From: JOPF136 sp963773835
GTDB lineage: Bacteria; Acidobacteriota; Terriglobia; Acidiferrales; UBA7541
NCBI GenBank assembly: GCA_963773835.1
Contig: CAVZCQ010000001.1
Coordinates: 1,178,001 to 1,242,000, forward strand
Direction of reading: 5' to 3'
DNA length: 64,000 nucleotides
Both the position numbers and the translations under genes were made by a program. Below the pieces are notes generated by a model, which saw only the letters and a list, made by a program, of their open reading frames with translations, made no database searches and was not told where the DNA came from. Positions 34,134 to 42,987 of the stretch are shown piece by piece (within the stretch, counting starts at the first letter, position 1; each line of letters starts with the position of its first letter).

Positions 34134-35432
34134 ATGGACCAGCAAAGCTTTGTAGCGCAATCTGGTTTGAAGGCGCCCAGGATGGCTGATGAGATCGCCG
34201 TGGCCCTGCTCACCGGGGGTAGCGACCCGCCCTATGTTTTCGGCCTGGCGACATCGCTCATTTCGGAGGGCGTCGGCCTAGACATCATTGGTAACGACGA
34301 GCTGGACTTTCGGGAATTTCATGGCAAACCGGGCGTGAACTTCCTGAATCTGCGAGGGGATCAGCGGCACGACGCGAGTTTTACAACCAAAGTGAAGAGA
34401 ATCCTGATCTTCTACGCCAGATTGATCCGCTACGCGGCGTCGGCGAAGCCCAGAATCTTCCACATCCTCTGGAACAACAAATTCGATTTCTTCGACCGAA
34501 CTCTGCTCATGCTTTATTATAAACTTCTCGGGAAGAAACTGGTTCTGACGGCTCACAATGTGAATACCGCCAAGCGGGACCGCACCGATTCGGCCTGGAA
34601 TCGCCTGACACTGGGAACCCAATACCGGCTCGCTGACCATATCTTTGTTCATACGGAGAAAATGAAGGTCGAGCTTCTGCAGGAGTTTCATGTCAGCGAG
34701 CACAAAGTTACGGTAATTCCGTTCGGAATTAACAATTCGATTCCCATCCTTGGATTGACTCAAAACGAGGCGAGGGACCGGCTGGGCATCCCAAGAGGTG
34801 AAAAGACTATTCTGTCTTTCGGCAGAATCAAACCATACAAAGGGCTGGAATACCTTCTCGAAGCATTTCAGCAGATTCAGGCCCAGAGTGGGAAATACAG
34901 GTTGATAATCGCCGGTGTAACGGATGGATTTGAGGGATACTGGAATGGAATCCGGGAGAAGTTTCGCGGGGAGCTGGAGGGGGGACGAGTATTGTTCAGG
35001 ACGGACTACGTTCCAGATGCCGAAGCCGAGGCATATTTCAAAGCCGCAGACGTAACTGTGTTGCCGTACAGACAGATTTACCAGAGCGGTGTCTTGTTCC
35101 TGGCCTACAGCTTCGGCCTGCCCGTTCTTGCCGCCGACGTGGGATCATTGAAGGACGACATCCTCGAGGGCAAAACGGGATTTGTATTCAGGCCCGAGGA
35201 CCCCGCGGACATTTCCAGGACGATCGAGAGATTTTTTGCGAGCGACCTCTATAAAGACCTCGAGAACCGGCGACAGGAGATCAAAAAGTTCGCGGCGGAA
35301 CGACATTCCTGGGAGGTCGTCAGCCGCGCGACCCTGGGCGTCTATGCCGGCCTGCTGCGAAAATCCTGCGGCAAGAGAACGTCGGCTTCGGAAGCGCCTG
35401 GGGCCTCTCTGGATCTGAAGTCGCCATCATGA
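34134..35432 (+). CDS. Glycosyltransferase family 4
   Basis: 432 aa from ATG 34134; in-frame starts at 34116 and 34182 are alternatives. N-domain: IAVALLTGGSDPPYVFGLATSL, FHILWNNKFDFFDRTLLMLYYKLLGKKLVLTAHNVN. C-domain: KTILSFGRIKPYKGLEYLLEAFQ, RLIIAGVTDGFEGY, VPDAEAEAYFKAADVTVLPY and YQSGVLFLAYSFGLPVLAADVGSLKDDI (donor-phosphate site). It is a nucleotide-sugar-dependent transferase of the cytoplasmic assembly stage, placed directly upstream of the Wzx flippase gene. Confidence 0.88.
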   Translation: MDQQSFVAQSGLKAPRMADEIAVALLTGGSDPPYVFGLATSLISEGVGLDIIGNDELDFREFHGKPGVNFLNLRGDQRHDASFTTKVKRILIFYARLIRYAASAKPRIFHILWNNKFDFFDRTLLMLYYKLLGKKLVLTAHNVNTAKRDRTDSAWNRLTLGTQYRLADHIFVHTEKMKVELLQEFHVSEHKVTVIPFGINNSIPILGLTQNEARDRLGIPRGEKTILSFGRIKPYKGLEYLLEAFQQIQAQSGKYRLIIAGVTDGFEGYWNGIREKFRGELEGGRVLFRTDYVPDAEAEAYFKAADVTVLPYRQIYQSGVLFLAYSFGLPVLAADVGSLKDDILEGKTGFVFRPEDPADISRTIERFFASDLYKDLENRRQEIKKFAAERHSWEVVSRATLGVYAGLLRKSCGKRTSASEAPGASLDLKSPS

Positions 35433-35472
35433 GCGCCGCGCGAACGATCGGAAGGCGGCGCAGCTCTCCGAA

Positions 35473-37020
35473 ATGAGTATGCTGGATGGTCCGTCCTCTC
35501 TGTCACAGTGCATGAGCGCACAACAGCAAACGCCCGATGCCTTGAGCACGGAGCATCTTCACGCAGACCTGAAGGGCCGCTCAGTGCGCGGCGGATTGCT
35601 TACGCTGACGTCTCAAGGCACCCAGTTCGCGATGCAAACGGTTTCCACGGTTGTGCTAGCGCGGCTCCTGACGCCCGCTGACTTCGGGCTGGTCGCCATG
35701 GTCACCGCGGTCACGGGCTTGGCCAGCGCGTTTGCGGATTTCGGCCTCTCCGAGGCGACCATTCAGCGCAAGGAGATCAGTCACGATCAAGTCAGTGCTC
35801 TGTTCTGGATCAACCTGGCCATCGGGCTCGGGCTCACGCTGATCACTGCGGCCTTGGGGCCTGTCCTGGCATGGATTTACAGGGAGCCGCGGCTTCAAAA
35901 CATCACCTTTCTGCTTTCCCTCACTTTTTTCATTGGCGGTCTAAGAGTTCAGCCGAACGCCCTGCTCAAGCGGCAGATGCGCTTTACGGCGCTCGCTTTC
36001 CGGGATATCGCAGCGTATGCAGTGGCCGTGCCTGTCGCCATCGTCATGGGCTGGCGGGGAGCCGGCTACTGGGCGTTGGTCGCCCTCCCCCTGACGCTGA
36101 ATACCATCCAGATGGCGCTCTCCTGGCTGCTCGTCCACTGGAGGCCAAGCCTGCCGCGGCGCACATCGAACATTCGCTCCCTGCTCGCCTTTGGCGGCAA
36201 TGTGTCCGCTTCCTATCTCGTCACCAATCTGAATCGAAGCGCAGACGGAGCGCTGATCGGCTGGTACTGGGGCGCCGGCCCGCTGGGGTTCTATTCCAGG
36301 GCCTACAATCTCCTGATGCTGCCCGTGCGCCAGCTCAGTGTTCCCGCAGGCAACGTCGCCGTCCCTACTTTCAGCCGAATCCAGAACGATTCGGAGCGCT
36401 TTGCGCGCTATTATCTTCGCACCACGAGCCTGATCATCTGGATTTGCGCTCCACTCTTCGGATTTCTCTTCGTTGCCGCTGCTCCGGTGATTGCCCTGGT
36501 CCTGGGGCGTCAGTGGGGGGAAGCTGCGCCTGTATTTCAGATCCTGGCAGTCTCTGCGCTCGGCCAACTGTTCCTCGAGATCAGCATCTGGATGCTGGTT
36601 AGCCGGGGATTGTCCGGCCGCCTTCTCAAGCTGCTGCTCATCATTTCTCCCATCATCGTCGCCGGCTTTTTGATCGGCCTGCCTTACGGCATAAAAGGAG
36701 TAGCCCTGGCTGGCTCCCTGGCTCAGATCGCCATCCTTCCCTGGATGCTTCACTACACCTTCCATGGCACGAGCTTGACGTTATTGCGGGTGGGGCAGGC
36801 CGTCGTCTATCCGCTTTCGCTGTGCCTGGCGGCCATTCTTTCCGCGGAACTGTCCCTGCACGTCTTCGCCCCTGAGCATGTTCTTTCTCAGCTCCTGGTT
36901 ACCGCGCTGGGTTTTGCAGGTGCCTACCTGCTCGCAGCACTTATTCCCCGGGTTCGGGCCGAGGTCATGTCATTCAAGGACCTTTTGGACGCGTTCGGCC
37001 TTTCCCGGCAAACCGTCTGA
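35473..37020 (+). CDS. Lipid-linked oligosaccharide flippase, Wzx (MOP/PST superfamily)
   Basis: 515 aa with 12-14 hydrophobic segments. The start of the membrane domain (SVRGGLLTLTSQGTQFAMQTVSTVVLARLLTPADFGLVAMVTAV) and ASAFADFGLSEATIQRKEISHDQ, AFGGNVSASYLVTNLNRSADGALIGWYWGAGPLGFYSRAYNLLMLPV are characteristic of RfbX/WzxC-type PST transporters. Expected to flip an undecaprenyl-diphosphate repeat unit to the periplasmic side for a Wzy-type polymerase such as the protein at 12453. No Wzz/Wzc co-polymerase gene is seen in the window. Confidence 0.92.
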   Translation: MSMLDGPSSLSQCMSAQQQTPDALSTEHLHADLKGRSVRGGLLTLTSQGTQFAMQTVSTVVLARLLTPADFGLVAMVTAVTGLASAFADFGLSEATIQRKEISHDQVSALFWINLAIGLGLTLITAALGPVLAWIYREPRLQNITFLLSLTFFIGGLRVQPNALLKRQMRFTALAFRDIAAYAVAVPVAIVMGWRGAGYWALVALPLTLNTIQMALSWLLVHWRPSLPRRTSNIRSLLAFGGNVSASYLVTNLNRSADGALIGWYWGAGPLGFYSRAYNLLMLPVRQLSVPAGNVAVPTFSRIQNDSERFARYYLRTTSLIIWICAPLFGFLFVAAAPVIALVLGRQWGEAAPVFQILAVSALGQLFLEISIWMLVSRGLSGRLLKLLLIISPIIVAGFLIGLPYGIKGVALAGSLAQIAILPWMLHYTFHGTSLTLLRVGQAVVYPLSLCLAAILSAELSLHVFAPEHVLSQLLVTALGFAGAYLLAALIPRVRAEVMSFKDLLDAFGLSRQTV

Positions 37021-37099
37021 TTCGCCGTCCGGCCATTTGACGCGGTACAGGCCCGAACCTGGTCGTCGTGAGGACACGGAAAGCGTATCCGGAATTGTG

Positions 37100-39232
37100 A
37101 TGAGGCCGATTCCAATGAAACCTCGGGTATCCATTCTCATCCCCGCTTTCAACGCGGAGCGGTGGATCGGCGAAACGCTCCGTTCGGCGATAGCCCAGAC
37201 TTGGCCACGGAAGGAAATCATCGTGGTGGACGACGGCTCTACGGACCGGACCGCCGAAGTGGCGCGGCAATTCGCCTCGCACGAGGTGGCCGTCATCTCC
37301 ACCCCGAACCACGGTGTTGCGACTGCTCGCAATCAAGCCTTTCAGCTCAGCCAGGGGGACTATATCCAGTGGCTGGACTCAGATGATCTTCTGGCGCCGG
37401 ACAAAATCGAGCGGCAGTTTGCGGCGCTCCGTGAAGGTGACAGCCGGCGAACACTTCTATCCTCGCCGTGGGCATACTTTTACTACCGGACACGGCGTGC
37501 TTCTTTCGTCCACGACTCTCTGTGCCAGGACCTCACTCCCGTCGAGTGGCTTTTGAGGAAGATGGGCGAAAACCTTCACATGCAGACGGCAACCTGGCTG
37601 ACCAGCAGGGAACTGGCCGAAGCAGCGGGACCTTGGGATGTACGCCTCAACTTTGACGACGATGGGGAATATTTTGCCCGGGTCCTTTTGGCATCCGAAG
37701 GAACGCGTTTTGTGCCCGAGGCCCATGTGTTCTACAGAATGGCCGGGTCCGATCGCGTAAGTTACATCGGAAGCTCCGACAGGAAAAAAGACTCGCTGTT
37801 GCTTTCGATGACGCTCCATATTCGCTATCTCCGTTCGCTGGAAGAAAGCGACCGGGTCCGGAAGGCTTGTCTCACCTATCTCCAGAATTGGTACGACAAC
37901 TTCTGTCCGGAGCGGCCGGACATTGTCGACGAAGTTCAGGGCTTGGCTGCGGAACTCCAGGGCCGCCTGGAGGATCCCCGCTTGCGCTCAAAATATGCGT
38001 GGATGAAACCCCTTTTCGGATGGCGGGCTGCCAAATTCGCGCAGCGGGAACTTCCGCGATGGAAGTCATCGTGGTTGAGCCGGTGGGACGGAGCGATGTA
38101 CAGGCTCGAATCTCGTCAGAGGGCCGTTGAGAACGCCACCATGCTTGCGCGAGTCTCCCCGGTTGCCAAGGCGCATGAGCATGTCAACGTTTCCATTCTG
38201 ATTCCCGCGTACAACGCCGACAAATGGATTGCGGATGCGATTCGTTCCGCCCTGGACCAAACCTGGAAGCGGAAGGAAATCATTGTCGTGGATGACGGCT
38301 CCCCGGATCAAACGCTGGCGATTGCGCGCCAGTTTGAATCGGAGGCGGTGCGTGTGGTGGGGCTGGAACATCAGGGCGCGGCCGCGACCCGAAACCATGC
38401 CTTGCAGCTCAGCCAGGGGGACTACATCCAGTGGCTTGATGCGGACGATGTTCTGGCTCCTGACAAGATTGAGCGGCAGTTTGCGGCGCTTCGAGGAGTG
38501 GACAACCGGCGGCTCCTGCTTTCCAGTCCGTGGGCCTACTTTTTCTATCGGACCCGCCGCGCCCGATTCGTGACAACCTCTCTCTGGCAGGACCTCTCTC
38601 CCGTCGAATGGCTTTCGAGGAAGATGGGTGAAAATCTTCACATGCAACCCGCCACCTGGCTGACGAGCCGGGAACTCGCCGAAGCCGCAGGACGGTGGGA
38701 TACACGCCTGCTCAGTGATGACGATGGCGAATATTTTGGCCGCGTGCTACTGGCCTCCGAAGGCACTCGTTTTGCCCCGGACGCGAGAGTCTATTACCGA
38801 GTTACCTCGTCGAACCGTTTGAGTCACATCGGCAGTTCCGACAGGAAAAAGGATGCGCTGCTCCTTTCCATGAAGCTGCACATCAAATACCTTCGATCGC
38901 TCGAAAACAGCGAACGAGTCCGAAAAGCCTGTCTCACGTATCTGCAGAATTGGTACCTCGTCTTTTATCCGGAGCGTCCGGATCTGATCGCAGAGCTGCA
39001 GCGCATGGCCGAGGAACTGCAGGAGCATTTGGAAGTGCCACGCTTGCGCAGGAAATACGCTTGGATGATGCCGGTTATGGGGTGGAGCGTGGCGAAATGG
39101 GCCCAGGCGGCCTTTCCCTTGATGAAGATTTCGGTGCTCACGGATTGGGACCGAGCCATGTACCGGCTCGAAGCTCGTGGCAAGGCCAATGGCCATGCCG
39201 GTACCTCCGTCAAGGTGGCTCAATGGAATTAG
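37100..39232 (+). CDS. Double-domain glycosyltransferase family 2 protein (internal duplication)
   Basis: 710 aa from ATG 37100, with ATG 37115 equally possible. Two consecutive GT2 modules of 354 residues: VSILIPAFNAERWIGETLRS...IIVVDDGSTDRT...YIQWLDSDDLLAPDKIERQF in the first, and VSILIPAYNADKWIADAIRS...IIVVDDGSPDQT...YIQWLDADDVLAPDKIERQF in the second. Both keep the DDGS and DxDD metal-donor motifs and an LNFDDDGEYFARVLLASEGTRF-like acceptor region, so both may be active, perhaps adding two similar sugars or alternating linkages. Each module ends in the same 'MYRLE.R' signature. The long reading frame beginning at 36878 overlaps wzx and is not the start. Confidence 0.88.
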   Translation: MRPIPMKPRVSILIPAFNAERWIGETLRSAIAQTWPRKEIIVVDDGSTDRTAEVARQFASHEVAVISTPNHGVATARNQAFQLSQGDYIQWLDSDDLLAPDKIERQFAALREGDSRRTLLSSPWAYFYYRTRRASFVHDSLCQDLTPVEWLLRKMGENLHMQTATWLTSRELAEAAGPWDVRLNFDDDGEYFARVLLASEGTRFVPEAHVFYRMAGSDRVSYIGSSDRKKDSLLLSMTLHIRYLRSLEESDRVRKACLTYLQNWYDNFCPERPDIVDEVQGLAAELQGRLEDPRLRSKYAWMKPLFGWRAAKFAQRELPRWKSSWLSRWDGAMYRLESRQRAVENATMLARVSPVAKAHEHVNVSILIPAYNADKWIADAIRSALDQTWKRKEIIVVDDGSPDQTLAIARQFESEAVRVVGLEHQGAAATRNHALQLSQGDYIQWLDADDVLAPDKIERQFAALRGVDNRRLLLSSPWAYFFYRTRRARFVTTSLWQDLSPVEWLSRKMGENLHMQPATWLTSRELAEAAGRWDTRLLSDDDGEYFGRVLLASEGTRFAPDARVYYRVTSSNRLSHIGSSDRKKDALLLSMKLHIKYLRSLENSERVRKACLTYLQNWYLVFYPERPDLIAELQRMAEELQEHLEVPRLRRKYAWMMPVMGWSVAKWAQAAFPLMKISVLTDWDRAMYRLEARGKANGHAGTSVKVAQWN
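37127..38116 (+). repeat. Tandem in-frame duplication, copy 1 (copy 2 at 38189-39178)
   Basis: Positions 37127-38116 and 38189-39178 encode homologous 330-residue segments at a constant offset of 1062 bases (354 codons) throughout; for example CTTCACATGCA occurs at 37574 and 38636. Long stretches are nearly identical at DNA level, so the duplication is recent relative to divergence from the other GT2 genes here. A 24-codon linker joins the copies. Confidence 0.85.
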
Positions 39233-39358
39233 TTCTCGTGCGGCTCCCGCGCCGTGGAGGCGCTTGGCGCCCGGCGTTTGAAATCCGTCCGCCAGTGCTT
39301 CCCAGACACTGGCCGAGTTCGACCGGCCATACCAGATACCTCGTAGGAGGCTGAAATC

Positions 39359-40405
39359 GTGATCATCACCCGAACTCCCATGCGCATCTCCTTCTTCGGC
39401 GGCGGAACGGACTATCCCGTCTGGTACCGCGAGCACGGCGGCGCCGTTCTTTCCACTACCATCAACAAGTGCTGCTACATCACCTGCCGCTGGTTGCCGC
39501 CGTTTTTTGAGTACCACAGCAGGGTCTCCTACACGAAGGTGGAGAATGTCGGGGCCAACAGCGCCATCGAGCATCCCTCGGTCCGAGGCTGCTTGCAATT
39601 CATGGGCATGGAGGAAGGCGTCGAAATCCATCACGTAGCCGATTTGCCCGCTCGTGCCGGCCTCGGCACCAGTTCCGCGTTCACTGTGGGACTCCTCCTC
39701 GCCCTTTACGGACTCAGGGACCAGATGCGCGACAAGAACGCCCTGGCGGCGGACGCCATTCACGTCGAGCAGGATATCCTGCGCGAAGCCGTAGGCGCTC
39801 AAGACCAGGTAAGCGCCGCTCACGGTGGCCTCAATCGCATCAACTTCCATCAAAATGACGCCGTCGAGGTGAAGCCAATCCTCACGGCACCCAGCCGTCT
39901 GGCCGACCTCGAGAAGCACTTGGCTCTTTACTTTACCGGGTTTTCGCGAATTGCCTCCGAAATCGCCAAGGAACAAATTCGCATGACCCCGCAGCGCGCC
40001 AACGAACTGCACGCGATGATGCAATTGGTGGCCGAGGGCGAGGCGATCCTTTCCAGTCCAACCCGCACCCTCGACGAATTCGGGCGCCTTCTGCATGAAG
40101 GATGGAAACTCAAGAAGACGCTGAGTCAAAAAATTTCAAACACCAATATTGACGATATCTATGAAGCAGGCCTGCGGGCCGGAGCGTTAGGCGGCAAACT
40201 GCTGGGCGCCGGGGGCGGCGGCTTTATGCTGTTCTACGTGCCGCCCGATCGCCGGCAGGCTCTGCGGGAGAGTCTGCGTAAACTCCTGTGCATTCCCATC
40301 GCCTTTTCCAATCGCGGAAGCCATGTGGTGGTGTACGAGCCCGAGGCGCCTTTTGACAAGGCTTTGGCCGCCGAGCGCTGCGAGGTATATGCGCAACCCT
40401 CCTGA
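39359..40405 (+). CDS. hddA: D-glycero-alpha-D-manno-heptose 7-phosphate kinase (HddA-type GHMP kinase)
   Basis: 348 aa from GTG 39359 with a strong AGGAGG at 39345-39350. GHMP-kinase motifs: PMRISFFGGGTDYPVWY (substrate/N-terminal motif typical of HddA), LPARAGLGTSSAFTVGLL (ATP-binding motif 2) and GGKLLGAGGGGFMLFY (motif 3). It phosphorylates heptose 7-phosphate at O1 to make the 1,7-bisphosphate of the GDP-heptose pathway. It is followed immediately by hddC and gmhA, with gmhB 3.5 kb on, which fixes the pathway assignment. Confidence 0.92.
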   Translation: MIITRTPMRISFFGGGTDYPVWYREHGGAVLSTTINKCCYITCRWLPPFFEYHSRVSYTKVENVGANSAIEHPSVRGCLQFMGMEEGVEIHHVADLPARAGLGTSSAFTVGLLLALYGLRDQMRDKNALAADAIHVEQDILREAVGAQDQVSAAHGGLNRINFHQNDAVEVKPILTAPSRLADLEKHLALYFTGFSRIASEIAKEQIRMTPQRANELHAMMQLVAEGEAILSSPTRTLDEFGRLLHEGWKLKKTLSQKISNTNIDDIYEAGLRAGALGGKLLGAGGGGFMLFYVPPDRRQALRESLRKLLCIPIAFSNRGSHVVVYEPEAPFDKALAAERCEVYAQPS

Positions 40406-41120
40406 TGCGCTGGTGCTTTGCGGCGGCGCCGGCACGCGACTGCGCAGCGTCACGGGGGAGACTCCGAAGTCCATGGCGACGGTTGCCGGCCGCCCGTTCC
40501 TGGAGCTGCTGCTTTGCCAGCTTCAACGACACGGCTTTGCTCGCGTTCTGATGGCAGTGGGGTATCAGCGGGAAATGATCCGCGCGCATTTCGGCACGGA
40601 AGCAATGGGATTGCAGATCCTCTATTCCGAGGAAACCTCCCCGCTCGGTACCGGCGGCGCCCTGCGGAATGCGGCTCACCTCTTCGACACAGAACTCGTT
40701 CTGGTGATGAACGGTGACAGCTATACGGATCTGGACCTCGGGGCGTTCGTCGAGGAACATCGAGCATGGAAAGCGGATATCTCCCTGGCGGTTGTTCCCG
40801 CCGACGGCCGCGTCGATTGCGGATCCGTATTCGCTGATGCGAGCGGCACACTCACCGGCTTCGCGGAAAAGACCGAGGGTGCGAACGCTCCGTACCTCAA
40901 CGCGGGAATCTATCTCCTCCCGAAATCACTCCTTCTGGAAATTCCGGCGGGTCTTCAGGTTTCTTTGGAGCGCGAACTGCTCCTCGGCTGGCTGAAGCAG
41001 GGCCGCTCTCTTCGCGTCTTCGTCGGCGACGGTGCCTGCGTGGACATTGGCACTCCGGACCGATTTCAAGCCGCGCAACATGTCTTGGCCCATGCGGAAC
41101 AGAATGCTGCAAAGCCCTGA
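40389..41120 (+). CDS. hddC: D-glycero-alpha-D-manno-heptose 1-phosphate guanylyltransferase (HddC-type)
   Basis: 243 aa nucleotidyltransferase from ATG 40389, overlapping the end of hddA by 17 bases. Signature ALVLCGGAGTRLRSVTGETPKSMATVAGRPFLE, SPLGTGGALRNAA, VMNGDSYTDLDL (metal-binding Asp), YLNAGIYLLPK and a C-terminal VDIGTPDRFQAA. It joins heptose 1-phosphate to GTP. Sequence alone would also allow a mannose- or glucose-1-phosphate nucleotidyltransferase; the hddA/gmhA/gmhB neighbours decide. Confidence 0.88.
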   Translation: MRNPPDALVLCGGAGTRLRSVTGETPKSMATVAGRPFLELLLCQLQRHGFARVLMAVGYQREMIRAHFGTEAMGLQILYSEETSPLGTGGALRNAAHLFDTELVLVMNGDSYTDLDLGAFVEEHRAWKADISLAVVPADGRVDCGSVFADASGTLTGFAEKTEGANAPYLNAGIYLLPKSLLLEIPAGLQVSLERELLLGWLKQGRSLRVFVGDGACVDIGTPDRFQAAQHVLAHAEQNAAKP

Positions 41121-41192
41121 TCGCCGGAGGTGCTCGCTGCATGGGCACGCCGCCACGGCGGCACCTGTTCCAATGAAGGATTGGAGCTTGCG

Positions 41193-41804
41193 ATGACTGA
41201 TGAAACCCTTCGCGCAAACGTCGAGCGCAGCCTGGAAGTTCATGGCCGCATTCTTCCAGCCTGTCTCCCCGCGATGACCCAAGCTGCAGAGGCCCTCATC
41301 TCCGCGTACAGCCGCGGCCGCAAGGCCATCTTCTTTGGTAATGGCGGCAGCGCCGCCGATGCGCAGCATCTCGCTGCGGAGTTCGTGGGCCGCTACCTGC
41401 GCGAACGTACTCCTTTGCCGGCACTGGCATTGAATGCCAACTCTTCTGCGGTTACCGCCATCGGGAATGACTACGGATATGCGGAGGTTTTCGCCCGCCA
41501 ACTGGAAGCTCTGGCCGTCGTGGGGGACGTGGCTGTGGGGATCAGTACTTCGGGAAATTCACCCAACGTGATTCAAGCTCTTCGCGCAGCGCGGAAACTC
41601 GGACTATTCACCATCGGTTTGACCGGCGCTTCCGGCGGGGCCGTGCGCGAATTTGTGGACGTGCTGATCGCCGCGCCTTCTGACGAAACGCCCCGCATCC
41701 AGGAGTGCCACATCTTGATCGGCCACGCGCTTTGCGACGCAGTCGAGCAGGCTGTGACTGTTGGATCCCCCGTCATGACCGGAAAGAAAGGCGACAACCG
41801 CTAG
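41193..41804 (+). CDS. gmhA: Phosphoheptose isomerase (sedoheptulose 7-phosphate isomerase)
   Basis: 203 aa SIS-domain protein from ATG 41193. FFGNGGSAADAQHLAAEFVGRY, ALNANSSAVTAIGNDYGYAEVFARQLE, VAVGISTSGNSPNVIQAL and ECHILIGHALCDAVEQ are diagnostic GmhA blocks with the zinc-site His and the sugar-phosphate loop. It converts sedoheptulose 7-phosphate to D-glycero-D-manno-heptose 7-phosphate, the first committed step. Length is normal. The stop codon lies inside the strong hairpin at 41803-41825. Confidence 0.95.
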   Translation: MTDETLRANVERSLEVHGRILPACLPAMTQAAEALISAYSRGRKAIFFGNGGSAADAQHLAAEFVGRYLRERTPLPALALNANSSAVTAIGNDYGYAEVFARQLEALAVVGDVAVGISTSGNSPNVIQALRAARKLGLFTIGLTGASGGAVREFVDVLIAAPSDETPRIQECHILIGHALCDAVEQAVTVGSPVMTGKKGDNR

Positions 41805-41825
41805 AAGCCCTGCAATCGGGCTTCT
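41803..41825 (+). terminator. Strong hairpin directly after gmhA
   Basis: AGAAGCCC (41803-41810) and GGGCTTCT (41818-41825) form a perfect 8-bp stem with a 7-base loop, overlapping the stop codon. No T-run follows, so it is not a textbook intrinsic terminator; it may attenuate transcription inside the long operon or stabilise the upstream mRNA. Confidence 0.45.
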
Positions 41826-41876
41826 GTGCGAGGCGCCGGGATCGCCGGCCCGCTACCGAGTTGAGAGAAGAAGTCA

Positions 41877-42917
41877 GTGGCTCCCTACCACGTTGACCCG
41901 CTCATGGACCGTCGCTGGGATGATCTGGTGGCGCGCCATCCCAGCGCCTCCGTGTTTCATCACCGCGGATGGTTGGAGGCATTGCATCGCACCTATGGCT
42001 ATGCGCCATTCGTGCTGACGAGCACGCCGCCGGGAGCGCCCTTGGACGACGGGATCGTTCTGTGCCGGGTTTCGAGCTGGCTGACTGGAACCCGGCTCGT
42101 ATCGCTGCCTTTTGCAGACCATTGTGAACCGCTCTGGAACACGGATGGCAAATCCACTGACATTCTGCAATGGCTGCGCTCGGAAGTGGATCGCCAGCGT
42201 TCGAAGTACGTGGAGGTCCGGCCCCTCTTCCCGCTGGCGCCAACCGAGGAAAACCTGCGGCCAAGCCAGTCGTATTGCTTTCACGAGCTGGACATCCGGC
42301 CGGAGGAAACCGAGCTGTTTGCCAGGCTGCACAAGGCGTCCATTCAGCGCAAAATCCGCCGTGCGGAACGCGAGCAGCTTACCTACGAGAGAGGCCGCTC
42401 GGAACAGCTTCAGGATGAGTTTTATCGCCTGCTTCTGTTCACCCGCAGGCGCCACCGCATGCCGCCGCAACCGCGCGTCTGGTTCCGCAATTTGATGGAA
42501 TGTATGGGAGATGCCGCCCTGATTCGCGTCGCACGCAGGAACGGCACGGCGGTCGCGGCCATTCTCACTTTGCAGCATGCTGCTACCGTCGTCTACAAGT
42601 ACGGCTGCTCGGACGAACAGTTTCATCAGCTCGGCGCGATGCCTTTCCTTTTCTGGAGGCTGATTCAGGAGAGCAAATCCAGTGGAGCTGAGACCATTGA
42701 TTTCGGCCGTTCCGACGCCGACAACGAAGGGTTAATCGTTTTCAAAGACCATTGGGGCACGACGAAGAGAACGCTCACCTACTATCGTTATCCAGCGTCC
42801 AAACCGGCCACTTCTCTTTCCAGTTCCGATTCGCGCGGTGTCCGGCAGATCTTCGCGTTATTGCCGGATTCCTTCCTGTCTCTTGCCGGCAGGCTTTTAT
42901 ACCGCCATATGGGCTGA
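41877..42917 (+). CDS. FemAB/GNAT-like acyltransferase
   Basis: 346 aa from GTG 41877. Tandem-GNAT FemAB-type layout: WDDLVARHPSASVFHHRGWLEALHRTYGY at the N terminus, LVSLPFADHCEPLW, a basic IQRKIRRAEREQLTYERG helix, RRHRMPPQPRVWFRNLME, then ALIRVARRNGTAVAAILTLQH and VVYKYGCSDEQFHQLGAMPFLFWRLIQESKSSG, ending GRSDADNEGLIVFKDHWG. This is the pattern of FemAB-family proteins of polysaccharide/XrtA-type loci. Probable transfer of an acyl or aminoacyl group to a glycan precursor; donor unknown. It interrupts the heptose genes. Confidence 0.78.
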   Translation: MAPYHVDPLMDRRWDDLVARHPSASVFHHRGWLEALHRTYGYAPFVLTSTPPGAPLDDGIVLCRVSSWLTGTRLVSLPFADHCEPLWNTDGKSTDILQWLRSEVDRQRSKYVEVRPLFPLAPTEENLRPSQSYCFHELDIRPEETELFARLHKASIQRKIRRAEREQLTYERGRSEQLQDEFYRLLLFTRRRHRMPPQPRVWFRNLMECMGDAALIRVARRNGTAVAAILTLQHAATVVYKYGCSDEQFHQLGAMPFLFWRLIQESKSSGAETIDFGRSDADNEGLIVFKDHWGTTKRTLTYYRYPASKPATSLSSSDSRGVRQIFALLPDSFLSLAGRLLYRHMG

Positions 42918-42987
42918 GCGTTCCGGGCTCCGGCCCGGCCGCTCCGGCCATTCTTTGGAGTTCCCGGGTTCCGAGAAAAAGGCATTG

